Source: Glandiceps talaboti (Eukaryota; Hemichordata; Enteropneusta; Spengelidae). From it: 64,000 bases of DNA. Shown piece after piece: positions 51,431 to 64,000 of the stretch; the first letter of the stretch is position 1; each line of letters starts with the position of its first letter. Below the pieces are notes generated by a model. It was given only the letters and a program-made list of their open reading frames with translations. It did no database searches and was not told where the DNA came from. Position numbers and translations under genes: made by a program. The stretch lies in NCBI RefSeq assembly GCF_964340395.1, contig NC_135550.1, forward strand, positions 26,000,176-26,064,175, given 5' to 3'.

Positions 51431-53467
51431 TCTTCATTACATGTGCACGTTATCTTTGAACTTGTCAATATGTAATACTTGAAGTAAAATATCAATGAAA
51501 AATTTGAAAAAGACACCATCAGCATTTTAATATTTAGGACCCTTTTTCATTTATTTCCATTTATTTAGCAGCAATATAAAGTATTTGTAAAATACAACAA
51601 TCACATTTTTAAGTTATGACATGGAAGACGCTTATTACGCACCAATGTGTGTGTGATGAAAATATGCCCTCTACTAATTGTAGATACAAGATAATCTGAT
51701 TGTCTTACATGTAAAGATTAAAATTACTAAAGTATATCTATTTATTCTTTTCCAAAATTCCATGCAAAAATACTGTAGTATTAGTAAGAAGTACAAAATC
51801 TAGAAAAAGTATAAATCCATAGCCAAAATAATATCTCTAACTTACACAATGTTTATATCAATTGATTTTGATAGAAGCACCAACTATGAATTCATGCCAT
51901 TATACTTTGAGTATAGACTTGAGAAATACATAACCTTGCATCCAAAGTTGTCAAACCAAAAGTACAGTTGTCTTTTTAATGAATAAAATGGCAGATTTGT
52001 AAGGCAAAGTACATGTATTGTAGAATGTTGGTGGTGGTGGGGGGGGGGTGTCAAATGCTGACTATAATAAGAAATTTTGTCATGCATGTTTATTGAAAAA
52101 CAAACCTGGAAATTGTTGATGAAAACTGAAATAGTGTAACAAAAAAGAAACCCAGCAATGCAAATTCAATACTTAAATAAGTATAAATCTCTTAAAATGA
52201 AGGCTTCACCATACAAGATATAAAAAGCGTATGAAAATTAACGACCCTCTTCAATATCAAAATGAAATGTGAATTTGTGATATGTAGCATGCCACACGTA
52301 CGGTATGTGTTTATAGTGAATCAGGGATATTCTATCTATAGGTTAATTTTGGCACTACATGTATTATTATTTGAAAAGTAGAAAAAATTAGATAAGTACA
52401 TAAAAGCCAGGAACATAAAGATGAACTGAATATCTGCAGAAAATCTTCAAATATTCTGTGATTTTGTAGTGGTGGCACCAACATCGCCTGTCTTCTGTTC
52501 TTCTCTGACTACCATACATTGTAGTTGCATAGTTTAGGACATCTACTGTTCTTATCCAACTACGATAGCAGTATTACAAACCCAGTCAGAAGACAGACGT
52601 GGACCACCAAGGATATTATAACACTGCAATCACAGTCTATGTAAGGATTTGTACATTTCATAAAACCATTGACAGCACCATTGTAGCACAGAAATTTACA
52701 GTAACATTTGATAGTAAGATAAATACTCAAATCTTAGCAGTGTTTCACTTCTCTCAAATGTTTAAACATTGATTGATGCATTTCACTTCCCATGTGTATT
52801 TAAATATTGACTAACGCAACACTCAAATCTGAGCAGCATTTCACTTCCCTCAAGTGTTTGAACATTCTGAATCATCAATACAGACTATATGGGTGGTATC
52901 CTGATAGTCTATGACACATACACACATGGTTTTATAGTCTAACATTGATAGAGATATTAAAACTACAAGTACTGGTATGAACAGTCGGTTCTGTTCTAAA
53001 AGCTCATAAAGTGAGAAATATATCAAATCACATGAAAATGATTACTTCTGGCAAAAAAGGCCCGTCTAGTAATAGTTTGGATGCCAACGTGGTTTCTAAC
53101 TAAACCACTGGTAATGATACCATATAGGAACTAGACTAATCTAGCATTAGGATTATACAATTAAAAGTGACAACATCTATTGAAATTTTTATAGTATTAG
53201 TTACTACAGTTGCAGATGATGGATGGCAGGATATAATGGAAGATATAATATTTATATATATATTGATGTATCTAAGTAACAACCAATGTCCTACAAGACT
53301 GGACTACAAGGCAAGTGTTGACATTTAACTGATGCAATAATGTACATCGGTTGGGTGTACGTACTACATAGAAAGTTTGGCAAGTGATACATTCTGTATA
53401 ATGTCAAAAAACTTGTTGCTTGCACTATTATCGGATATTTCAGTGATTTGCTGCTAGTACAACGTCT
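51431..53467 (-). other. Probable 3' UTR / 3' flank of the first 72-aa gene
   Basis: No coding frame. Minus-strand AATAAA hexamers near 51550-51565 and at about 52089-52094 could end the transcript. A tandem duplication of about 115 bp (52725-52865, with CTCAAATCTTAGCAGTGTTT and CACTTCCCTCAAGTGTTT-like words) lies within. Confidence 0.35.
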
Positions 53468-53686
53468 TCAGCATCCAGACCGCTGGCCAACCATGTTAGC
53501 AGAGCATTTATTTGGTAGGTCTAGACCTCGATGTAGGAAATTACACAGATCTTGGCACCCAGCACAGCATGGTGGAAATGCACAGAAGAAGGCAAATAAT
53601 ATTCCACAGATCAGTCCAATTGGCCAACCAATTATGATAAGAAGAATAAACCATACAATACTCCATAACCAGCCACAGTTTGCCAT
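53468..53686 (-). CDS. 72-aa cysteine-rich membrane protein, copy 1
   Basis: It starts MANCGWLWSIVWFILLIIIG and ends NMVGQRSGC. Residues 7-36 are strongly hydrophobic, enough for one long or two short membrane segments joined by GWP. Residues 40-47 carry four cysteines. The C-terminus is L-x-x-G-L-D-L-P, C, then NMVGQRS and a final Cys. The whole frame lies in one exon. A splice acceptor (TTTCATTACAG) about 37 bases upstream suggests a 5' UTR intron. A paralogue of exactly the same length lies at 61520-61738 on the same strand; 33 of 72 residues are identical by eye. Conservation of both ends while the middle drifts indicates selection on protein. I do not recognise a named family. Cysteines by the membrane suggest lipidation, which is inference only. 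Confidence 0.65.
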   Translation of the reverse strand: MANCGWLWSIVWFILLIIIGWPIGLICGILFAFFCAFPPCCAGCQDLCNFLHRGLDLPNKCSANMVGQRSGC

Positions 53687-53699
53687 ATTCTCTGTCTAA

Positions 53700-56600
53700 A
53701 ATGGTCGCTGTACCAATCAGTCTGTAATGAAAGTTATCACATAAATATTAGTTCACCCTATTCTATGTTATAACTTAGATTCAAAACCAATGGCTTAAGT
53801 CTCTAGACCACTATGCTATGCATATGACATTCATTTACACTATCTAGCTTAGTTCAGTACAATGTAATGAATACAAAGTTAACATGTTTTGTTGAATGAG
53901 TATTAAAACAGTCCATTATTACATATACACTGCTCTTCTCACACTATGATGTGTTGAAGAAATGGTGCAACTGATCCAATACAGTAGTCAATCAATCTAC
54001 CAAAGTGTGTGTGGTCACAGTTCAACTAGTATGTATCTATTTATAAGACCAGCTTGGTATCCAGGCACTTTTGTAAGTAGATGAGAAGACTGTACAGTGT
54101 CTTGAAATGGACACAGTTCCAAGCCAATCAACTTGAGAAGTGTTTCATTTGTCTTGTTTAAACATAGACATAGGTATGTCTTGAGGGCGCTCTTTTAATG
54201 GCTCACAGTTTGTATGTAGATTACAGGAGCCTTTGCAGCAGAGCTTCACAACAACAAATCCCAAAGTCTAGTAGATTAATGTGGTACCTTAGCAATGTCA
54301 ATAAAAAGTTATATAATTATTACATATCATATATGGGTATTGTCAAAGTTGACAACACCAATAGAAATACTTCTGTTTCCATGGCAACAGTGTCCACCAT
54401 ATTTGTTCACAACATTACAATATGATGTTCTGTAAAACGTTGTTAATAGTTCTAGTAATCTACATTCATATGATATCAAACCTTTCAAACTGGTTTGGAG
54501 TTCTATCATGTGTGCACAGTGTTAAAATTTAAAGGAAAGTTTACCCAGACAACAGTGTGACTTGTAAGGACAAGAAAGATGTTTGCTTACTGGTTTATAC
54601 TGTTTTATTGAATGTTATTATCATTTCTAAAGCTTTTATCAAATGTTACTCTGTGATATTACTCAAATTCCCCTGTGTAGTTGCAGAAATTGTGATGTTA
54701 CAGCAATTATGCAACAAAAAGAGCAACAGAGAAAAATTGTCAAAAGTGCCTGAATATAGCTCAACCTGATGTGATGTTACAACCTCCTAACTTTTGACCA
54801 TAGACAGTACCTGTGCTTTATTAGACTTTATAGACAAGCAATAGCCTTTGATATTGAACTTACTTTGGAAACTACAGAATTGGTATAACCAGAAAACACA
54901 CATGCCTAGTGTTGTAGTGGTGTATCCTTGCATAAATAAATAGATAAATAAATAATGATAGAAATAAAATTGAAATATTCCGACATTAACCATAAACTAC
55001 TGGTCGCAAAACACATGTACAGTACAGAACAGTACAGAACAGTACAGAATAAATAACATATGATGAGTGCTCTTTGTAAAAGTCAGTAAGTTCCACTTAC
55101 AACACTTTGAAACATTCAAATGTTCAGCTGATCTGTTCTTTGACAATCTACGTTGCGGCATATAGACAGCACTGTCTGTGGTTTGCACTAAATGCATAAA
55201 ACAATTGTTGCTTTGTGATAGAGAAGTACTAAAGTTTGGAGAAATGATGGCAAAAAATTGGGTTGCGGAGGCCACCATGTACAGCAGCCTCGGTTATTAA
55301 AAGAAATCTCAAAAAACAAATAAATACTGTAAGTCTGGGCTTCTATGATCATCTTTTAATAACTAAATAATAAAAATTACATCATCATTTAATAAACAAA
55401 TTTAAGCAGAATTAGTCAGACTGATTGTAACTGCTATCAATGTTATCCTTGACACACTGGGAAATGATGATTTTTCAAACTAGTCCTAGCTACTGACTGT
55501 TATATCACAGCACTTGCTATCTCAGAAGAGCACTCCTAGTGGCCAAACTGTACAATCTTTTGTCTTTCTCAGAACTGGAATATGAAGTATTGTCAAAGTT
55601 GTAAAGTAGCAAATATTTGATGAAAAAAGCCAGGAAATGTTTAAATCATGTGAAACATATACCCAGGTGTCATGTATGTATTCTTATTGTAAATTATCTA
55701 ATCCATGGTTTGACTATTTTTAACGTGACTGGGTGGTAACTTGAATGTCCATATTGTACAGAACAATAAACATCCCTGAATAGAATGTAAGATACATCAT
55801 GTTGTTAAGTCGTATCAGGATCCTTAACCACTGATTGCTGGCTGATAGCATGGCACGAATGCTGTATCTTACAGACTAATTCCTGAATAGCTCCAGGCAA
55901 AATCACATCAAATGAAGCTAAAACCATTTATAATGATTTACCTGTGTGTCATGACAATGTTACAAATGACTGACACAAGAGAAATAAAATAAAATCTCTC
56001 ATATGATTTCATCATTTCTGAATAAAAAGTGGAAGTAATGTTGTTTTTTATTGTGATGTATGATGACAGGTTATCGATATTTGATGACTGCAGTCTATAT
56101 CATTTCCTCTCCACTGGGCACAATAATAATAAGTATTTTATTCATGTGTCTATCAATGCCACTTTTACATCATAAATAACAAATTTCGTTCAATTTTATT
56201 GGTGATTTGAATGATTTAATAGCTGAAGTTTAATTATTCATGGCTGGACAGTGTTATGATGAACAATGACTACACTTTGTGTAAAACATCAATTAAATTA
56301 ATTGATTTTACAACCAATTGATAAATGGTACAAACTGCCAGACAATGCAAAGACCTCAGGAAGTGAATTACTTGTAATCTGGCAATGCATGGTCATTATT
56401 TATAAAAACTTGTATACCAACTTGTATGTCCAGGGAGGGCCAACTCTCATGGTTTCAGTGTTCACACAGGAATACCTGGTGGAACCTGTGTTGTTCAGTA
56501 GAGTCAAACTGAACTATACTCTTCTAACTTACGGCACAGTAAATTTAATCAAACTGGGACCAGGATTCAAATCCCAAATGCATGCAGTAGTAAGATGCCA

Positions 56601-56726
56601 GTATTTTAACAACTGACAACTCTAATCTGGAGAGTCCTAAGTAAACAAAATTAAAATCAGACGATATGCCAAACTGCCATAGTTCACCATATGGTTACAC
56701 ACATCTCACTTGTATAGACTCATGAA
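53700..56726. other. Upstream region of the first 72-aa gene
   Basis: AT-rich with no supportable exon. A TTGAGGGCGC core lies at 54181-54190. A non-coding first exon of the 72-aa gene should be here but cannot be located. Open frames of 60-100 codons in this stretch show no protein-like pattern. Confidence 0.3.
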
Positions 56727-57515
56727 CAGTAAAATGCTGTATATTACCAATGTCACAGTAAAATGCTGTAATTACCAATGTCACAGTAAAATGCTGTAAT
56801 TACCAATATCACAGTAAAATGCTGTAATTACCAATGTCACGGTAAAATGCTGTAATTAACAATGTCACGGTAAAATGCTGTATATTACCAATGTCACGGT
56901 AAAATGCTGTAATTACCAATGTCACGGTAAAATGCTGTAATTACCAATGTCACGGTAAAATGCTGTAATTACCAATGTCACGGTAAAATGCTGTAATTAC
57001 CAATGTCACGGTAAAATGCTGTAATTACCAATGTCACGGTAAAATGCTGTAATTACCAATGTCACGGTAAAATGCTGTAATTACCAATGTCACGGTAAAA
57101 TGCTGTAATTACCAATGTCACGGTAAAATGCTGTAATTACCAATGTCACGGTAAAATGCTGTAATTACCAATGTCACGGTAAAATGCTGTAATTACCAAT
57201 GTCACGGTAAAATGCTGTAATTACCAATGTCACAGTAAAATGCTGTAATTACCAATGTCATAGTAAAATGCTGTAATTACCAATGTCATAGTAAAATGCT
57301 GTAATTACCAATGTCACAGTAAAATGCTGTAATTACCAATGTCACAGTAAAATGCTGTAATTACCAATGTCATAGTAAAATGCTGTAATTACCAATGTCA
57401 TAGTAAAATGCTGTAATTACCAATGTCACAGTAAAATGCTGTAATTACCAATGTCATAGTAAAATGCTGTAATTACCAATGTCACAGTAAAATGCTGTAT
57501 ATTACCAATGTCATA
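56727..57515. repeat. 28-bp satellite array, about 28 copies, with zoned variants
   Basis: The unit is GTCACGGTAAAATGCTGTAA plus TTACCAAT. Left-hand units read CACAG, a central block of about 13 units reads CACGG almost without exception, and right-hand units mix CATAG and CACAG. The first and last units, and one at about 56881, carry TATATTACC instead of TAATTACC. It is intergenic. Confidence 0.97.
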
Positions 57516-59600
57516 GAGTATATGACAGGAAATACTAGAGGTCAGTCACAATTAAATCGACCTAAAAACATGACCTCAACATTTAGTTCTAATATATATG
57601 ACTTCATCTGATTTTTAATCTTACCAGCTAGTACTACCAGTATATAGTATATTTACAAACAACTGAGAGTAACATATGTTGACAAAAAGTGTGTGTTAGA
57701 AACCATTTATAGACACCATGCATATATGTACTGGTAGAATGTGTAAACAGGTGATAACAAATCATACCATGGAAAGTGGATTTGTAGACTATCTTCTGAT
57801 CAAATGGTAAAGTTATATATGTCAAGTTCACTATTGTTAAAGACATTATCAGAGTTACTGTCAAAATGAACACATACACACAAGTACACACATAAATATA
57901 TCTTTCTGACTTCATAATCAAGATCATGATTTTATTCAATGAACGTCGTTGTGTACAACTTAATCTTGTCACAGAAGTGTCTTTGGACTTTCTAAAAAGA
58001 CAGAATAAGAACTCAAGAAAATTGTTGAAAAGACATGAAATACACAAAATGTGTTTCCATTCAGATAAATTAAGTTGTTGAAAAAAGCGTTTAGTGTCTC
58101 TGTGACCTGGCATATACAAATCTATAGCAAACACATATTTTTAATCTGGATTTCATTTAGAATGTAACATGCAGTCAATTGCAGTGTTCTACACATTGTG
58201 ATGATGCCAAAGAAAGGGTGGAGCACATTGCATCAATTTTACTGTCTAGAGTCTACAGTCTACAACAAATTATTAACTGATCTGAAATGTCCAAATTTTC
58301 AGGCTATTTTAGCTCTTTGAGTCTCTTTATTATCACCAAAACATACTTGCACTAAGTTCATTTTGAAAGAAAGAAAGAAATTAAAATGTTTTCCATTTTA
58401 TTTTGAAGAAAATAGACGATGGAGAATATCTATCAGTCCAAAGTAACTATATTTTACAGTCCCCCATAGAGTCATAGACAACGTTCATTTCATCTAGTGA
58501 CAAGAAAATATTTTGTCACCATTTAGATTCAAATGTCCTTAAATATTAAAATATCAATATGTCTATACAATATTTATGTCATTCTTTTGATATAATTCCC
58601 TTTTTTCCCTTTTTTTTCTTTAAAATTTAACATTTGTACAATGAATGAAATAGTGAGGTTTTTAATTTTTTTTTTAAATTGTCAAATTAAATTTTCCAAC
58701 ACAAAGTAAAATCTCTATTTCTCAAGGTGCAATATCATTATGCATACACCCATGTGATTAATTTCAATTTCAATCACAAATGACTCAATTATTGATTGAA
58801 AGACATCCATCAGTAATGCGAATTTTCCAAGATTGCCTATTTCCATACATTTACTTTGATAACCATTTTATCATGTAGCAGTTTTTTAAATGTCAAACTA
58901 TACATCTTTGTAAGAATAATGACAAAACCTATCTGAGACAAGTACGACCATCTTATTAAATGTACATTTCCTATCAGAAATTAATTCTTCCTTTGTCTCA
59001 TCTTATCTTAAATGTCAACTGTTCTGTTGGACACTATTTCACACTAATGATCATTCATTACATGTAATATGAGAATGCCAGAAAGTGACCTGATGTCTAA
59101 TATACACGGTTATCTAATATCTTCATCTAATTAAAGGGTATATTTCATGCAAAATGTTTATGATTTTATAGCTTTTTTAGGAAATGTATAAACTCTGACT
59201 TTTAAGGATACCCAACAAAACAAGGTGGTGATGTCACATGACTACAAGTCACATGATCATTCATGTATGAACTTGATAATACCATTGTTCAGACTCCCCA
59301 TTTTCATTTGACATGTAAAGGGCACAAGCTGAGTTTATACACAGTTTGGGGCATAATTTTTGCTGCATACTTAAAAGATACACTCAGTATTGTATTTACT
59401 GAAGCATACTTAACCATCACTTGAAATTGACTGAACTCAAACCAGGTATTAAGATATAAGTTATAAATGATCCCATGATGTAATTTATTGTATGTGTAAA
59501 AATGTTTAGGAAATACCTACTATTGTGTAAGTATAAACTCTAAATTTAGATGTAGGAAAGCTTCAGCTTTACAACTAGTCTGTATAAAAACTGCTGTACA

Positions 59601-59659
<59 letters not shown>

Positions 59660-61098
59660 ATACAGATACTAGACAATGTTTCATTTTACTTTAATCATTA
59701 TCCAAAGTATTCATTGATTTATACTAGTATTTCAGATTTTTATAGCCATGATAGAATGAAAGCTGTTACAATGCAACCATCCTCTCCCACTGACAATTAG
59801 AAAGAATTCTCACTGAGAACTGTTTATCAGGAAAAGGTTAATGTTTGCACACAATCAGTTTGACAGGAGTGTGGCTAGACAGAATATGTACATGTGTGTC
59901 TAGACTGAATCTGTACATGTGACCAAACATGTGTCCATGTGAATTAATTGTGATACCAAAACATTTATTACATAATATTAACAATTTAGACCCATGATAC
60001 AACACAAATATATACCATAACTACACCAACTTGAATTATTTACATAAGATATATGTGTAACTTCAGATTTCAATTGTCATTTTACAAACCTGCAACAATG
60101 AGGTAATTTTCAAACTGTTATGATTCTGATGAAAGTGTCAAATATTTCATGTCAAAACACTGAGAGCACATTTGAATTACAGTGCAGTACTGTCCTTTTA
60201 ATACATATTATCTGTCTCTCTAGTAATATGAAAATGTCACATTTCATTATTATACAAATAAATAAATCCATAAAAAGATGAAGACAGAATAAATATATAA
60301 ATACTTATAATAATCATAAATAGATACATTTCTAATATACTGTAAAAGTACTTTCAGGTTCTTTAAAAAAAAAGTGATTTCACAATTTATCTGAGATTTA
60401 AAATGACTGCACTATCTTTCAATCTTTGGATGGAGTCTGTTTTTCACAGTATTAACGTTCCTAATTGATCATTACTGGAATAAGAGTGGCATGCATGTAA
60501 AACCTAAACTCACGGTATACATCAGTCTAGTATTAAATACAAATCTCAAAATGGCATGCAGGTTTGCAATTTACTGGTATGTGCGTAGGGACGCGTAGTA
60601 TTTCTTAGATTGATGTTTTCATCATCTACTGGCTAAATATAATAACGTGTTGACTTGAATATATTTCCCCTACCTGTATGGTAAGAACACTAGTTATCTT
60701 CTAATATAGAGTGTACATTGATACAATGTAGTAACAGGATTTGTGTGATTTTTGTTCCTGTGGGTATATGTACATTTCGTCATTTTCAGAGTCACATGAT
60801 TGATATAATTTAATGGGTCATGGAATTCACTGATCAACCATACATTTTGTAAATATTTCTGACATCACCATGACAACTTTTCACACCAACGACATGGAAA
60901 ATTTTATCAAAAACTTTTCAGTTTGTATGAAAAACGCCTACAATTCATAAACATTGCAAAGGGCAGTTGGCTGTAGTTCAGTGAGAAATTGTTGAGTTAA
61001 TGTTAGAATTAAATGCTGATGTTTGATTTTCATCAAATTGTACAGACCATGTGAAAATATAGTTGTAAAGGAATGAATAATGCCCTTAGAAGTGATAG
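57516..61098. other. Intergenic AT-rich region
   Basis: No supportable exon. A minus-strand frame of 166 codons (57634-58134) has no recognisable features. An (AAAT)n run lies at 59602-59661. Confidence 0.4.
59602..59661. repeat. (AAAT)n microsatellite
   Basis: About 15 AAAT units in an uninterrupted run. Confidence 0.95.
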
Positions 61099-61104
61099 TT
61101 TATT
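61099..61104 (-). terminator. Candidate poly(A) signal of the second 72-aa gene
   Basis: AATAAA on the minus strand, about 415 bases beyond the stop codon at 61520. No better signal is nearer. Confidence 0.35.
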
Positions 61105-61519
61105 GAATGCTGGCACACAGTCACAGTGGAATGTATAAAAGTGCCACTGATTTTTTATTACCATTTTGTTTTCTGCTATCAAAGATAACAGATTTTCCTT
61201 TTCTCCCCCCAAAAATGTTCCAGTATTATTTAACGTTTACTTCCTGATATTAAATTCACACCCATGGTATGAAGTAGAAATAGGTGCGCAGACACCTTCT
61301 AGTGAGGGTCACATTTATAGTTATTGCCAAGCTGCTGTGTCCTTCAAATCCAATCATAAAAGTTCAAAGGTTACAACAGGAGGTGGGTAGAGGCTATAAA
61401 TATGCTACAAGTAGCAGCAATCACTAAGGGTTGCTATGTTTCTTCACAGCAACAGTTCTACTGAGTGGCACTCTTTATGATTGCTACATAAAATATTCAT
61501 ACAAGAGTTGTCAGAGTTC

Positions 61520-61738
61520 TTAGCAGAGTGATTTCTGTCCCACCATGTTTTCAGCACATAACAGCGGCAACTGTACTCCTTTGAGAAGTACCTCACACAC
61601 CTGTTTACAACAATCTATACACACAGAAAATGGTAGGAATACTATGTAGAACCAGTCCAAGAAAAAAGCTACTGGCCAACCAACAAATATGAGGGCAAAG
61701 AACCAGAATATTGCCCATAACCAGCCACAATTAGCCAT
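61520..61738 (-). CDS. 72-aa cysteine-rich membrane protein, copy 2
   Basis: It starts MANCGWLWAIFWFFALIFVG and ends NMVGQKSLC. The hydrophobic stretch spans residues 7-37 and includes GWP at 20-22. Cysteines cluster at 40-47, and the C-terminal signature matches copy 1 (L-x-K-G-V-Q-L-P, C, ENMVGQKS, Cys). The open frame runs further upstream to 61834, but a strong acceptor (ATTTTTTGCAG) lies about 19 bases before this ATG, so the shared MANCGW start is preferred. Copy 1 has the same arrangement, which supports a shared 5' UTR intron. The pair arose by duplication of a whole gene in the same orientation. No known family is assigned. Confidence 0.65.
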   Translation of the reverse strand: MANCGWLWAIFWFFALIFVGWPVAFFLDWFYIVFLPFSVCIDCCKQVCEVLLKGVQLPLLCAENMVGQKSLC

Positions 61739-61849
61739 TTTGTAGATGAAATGTCTCCTGCAAAAAATAAAGACATAGCATATTAGTGTCCAGTATAAAT
61801 ATTGTATGACTATGAAGTCATAATCAACTTGCATACAACTATCATCATT

Positions 61850-62400
61850 GATTCAATGACATCATCAATGTTGTCTATGACACCATCAAGGACCTGATTA
61901 CTATGACATCATCAGTGGATTTCAATGACATCATCAGTGGTTTCAATATATCATCAATGACTTCAATTATATCACCACTGCTTTCATTTCAATGATATCA
62001 GTGGATTTCAATATCATTAGTGACTTCAATGACATCATCAATGACCTCAATGACATCATCACTGATTTCATTTCAATGACACCATCAGTGGATTTCAATG
62101 ACATCATCAAGATTTTATTTTTATGACATCATCAGTGGATTTCAGTGACATCATCTTTGATTTCTATGATACCATCAATGACTTCATTTCTATGACATCA
62201 TCAGTGGATTGCTATGACATTACTAATATCTGTAACTTCATCATTAACTTCTATAACAACAATGGATTATCACTGATTTCTGTGATGTAATCATTGATTT
62301 CCATGTCTTCTCCATTGATTTGCATAATATAATAAATGAATTTCTATGACATCATTCGTGGATTTTATGACATCATTAGTGAATTTATGACATCATTGCC
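61850..62400. repeat. Irregular repeat of TGACATCATC modules
   Basis: About twenty modules of the form TGACATCATCA, then GTGGATTTCA or ATGACTTCA, with spacers of 8-25 bases. It lies just upstream of the second 72-aa coding exon, probably inside its 5' UTR intron. The module resembles the CRE TGACGTCA with one change. Confidence 0.75.
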
Positions 62401-64000
62401 AAATGGTTGAATTTGTAAAACAGGTAAAAAAAAACAAGTTCTTGAGATTATATGGAGGATAGTTGGACAATATTTGGTAATACATGCATATGTGGAATAC
62501 TATGAATATTCATAAATGATGGTGTTTGGTACTCTTTCAATAAATATTCTTTGAAAACTAGAAACATCTGACTACCAGTAACAGTATTATAGTTTGCATT
62601 CATAGTTATTTACATTTGTATTTATGTTTGCTAGTAATAAATATATTCCCATAGATTGATGTGTCAATGCATACAATATTATATAAAATATTTCCATATA
62701 TTAATCATGCAACAGCTGTTTTAGATTAATAAAAGTAATCTGTAACCTCAGTCTATTAAATATCTGTACAAATGTTTTATATTAATGGAGTGAAAAAAAG
62801 TCCAGTTTTCCTTATGTGCTTAGGATAATAAGTGTAACAATTTACCAAATGTGTACATTTCTGTCATGTGTTATTCATCAAAGGTGAACATGGGCATAGT
62901 AGAATTTATTAGGCCATAAAATGTGAGTGGCTATTAAAGTCTGGTATTTGCCTGCATATTGCAAAATTGTGTCATATATTCATCAAATCTTTCAATACAG
63001 TAACTTGTTTAGCCTTGAGAATATTTGATCTCATTATACTGTAGATCAGAACTCTGGAAATAGACCCTATGTATAGTAATGGAGGTTAAATGTATATGTC
63101 CATTGTGTCCTTGAGATTCACAATTTGAAAGCTGAAAGTCAAAGAGAAGAACACAATACAGTCTACATGCAGGGGAATTCTTTCTAGCTACATCATACAT
63201 GTATATGTGGTTTAGATCAGGAAGGGCGTGATGCTCTTGTCAGGATGTACTGGGGAGACACAAGCAAAGATAACCTTTGATGAATATATTATAAAAGCAG
63301 TATTTTGATCCTGGTGACCTCCATGTTGACCTCATGACATCCAAGATGGTGACACCATGACTGAAATCAACACTCCCAGTGCAGACTGACTTTATACAAA
63401 ACAATCGACTAGATTTTCCCGCCAACACTACAAAATAAATAAGTTCAAACTAATTTTTTATCGTATTTTGAATTATTTTAGAGCAGATTACCGAACTACA
63501 TTCGTCCAATGCGACATGTATGACATATACCAATGGTGTGAATAAACACCACCTACTATTTTATAACGAAAGACAAAAATTGTTGGCAAATATAACATAC
63601 TATTCTGACATACCAGCATACCAATTATAATACATCATTATTTTCTATTTACTCTATACCATTGTCATGACGCCCTCCTGATTAGGCAATTAACATATGA
63701 TAGTAATTGAACACGGTTGACCCAGTTCAACAAGCTATTAAGGGCAATATCACTTTCACTTGCAATTTGGGTACGGAAAATGTGGACGCGCCACACCCAT
63801 CATTCGCCGAAAATACAACCGATAACGGATGTAGCACAGAATTCGAATCAACGCAAGACACTTCATTCTTGAGCACTATATTTGTAAATGTTAGCAGCCC
63901 CTGTATTAATCGCATTTAGATATGTTCAGCTTTACTTTGTTTTATTTCGCGTCTAATAAAATCGACGAATCAAAATTGGTTTCACAGCAACATCCGTGAA
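62401..64000. other. Upstream flank of the second 72-aa gene, window end
   Basis: No supportable coding exon. TTTCCCGCC near 63416-63424 is an E2F-like word. From about 63660 to 64000 the sequence becomes richer in CpG (for example GACGCGCC, TTCGCCGAAA), unlike the preceding 10 kb, which could mark a promoter or exon of a gene outside the window. Overlapping short frames on both strands here are not convincing. Confidence 0.3.

Noticed and set aside
56555-56600. tRNA-like word GGATTCAAATCCC
   Set aside because: It resembles a T-arm, but no matching acceptor stem, D-arm or A-box could be found upstream.
56727-57515. CRISPR-like array (28-bp repeat)
   Set aside because: Units are directly abutting with no spacers, and the sequence is clearly eukaryotic.
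57634-58134. 166-codon minus-strand frame
   Set aside because: No recognisable domain, no coherent composition and no splice context; such frames are expected by chance in several tens of kilobases.
61739-61834. N-terminal extension of the second 72-aa frame
   Set aside because: A strong splice acceptor falls between the extension and the conserved MANCGW start, and the paralogue lacks the extension.

Overview
The window is nuclear DNA from an animal. It is AT-rich. Its genes are split by many GT-AG introns, and it is full of (CA)n, (CAAA)n, (AAAT)n and (ATGT)n microsatellites, minisatellites, non-LTR retrotransposon debris and foldback/MITE-like elements. The two large genes have clear animal or opisthokont relatives. 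The repeats resemble those of marine invertebrates (lophotrochozoans, invertebrate deuterostomes), but I cannot place the species more closely.

Layout. 1-1300: array and 3' end of a Pearl/Helitron-like repeat. 1340-37832 (minus): a 19-exon gene for a 906-residue tricalbin / extended-synaptotagmin-type protein (N-terminal membrane hairpin, SMP lipid-transfer domain, three C2 domains, basic tail), probably with a 3' UTR of about 6.7 kb. Its introns hold most of the minisatellites, a LINE fragment and a nest of MITEs. 37833-44340: a transposon-rich gap between two divergently transcribed genes. It contains two foldback elements with matching 7-bp target duplications that bracket a tandemly duplicated 1.6-1.7 kb unit carrying a decayed reverse-transcriptase C-terminus. 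44341-51010 (plus): an 8-exon NUSAP1 orthologue (507 residues) with a proximal promoter that reads as a G2/M cell-cycle promoter (two CCAAT boxes 31 bp apart, then a CDE/CHR). 51011-64000: two minus-strand genes, about 8 kb apart, each encoding a 72-residue membrane protein. They are paralogues of equal length, separated by a 28-bp satellite array of about 28 units.

How the genes relate. The tricalbin-like protein would tether ER to plasma membrane and move lipid at contact sites. NUSAP1 bundles microtubules on the mitotic spindle. The small proteins form a membrane family I cannot name. Nothing suggests a shared pathway: this is an ordinary eukaryotic neighbourhood. The more interesting signals are the NUSAP1 promoter grammar, the foldback family with its target-site duplications, the nested MITEs and the paired 72-residue proteins.

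Exon borders come from reading splice sites and keeping the reading frame across every join. No alignment or transcript evidence was available.
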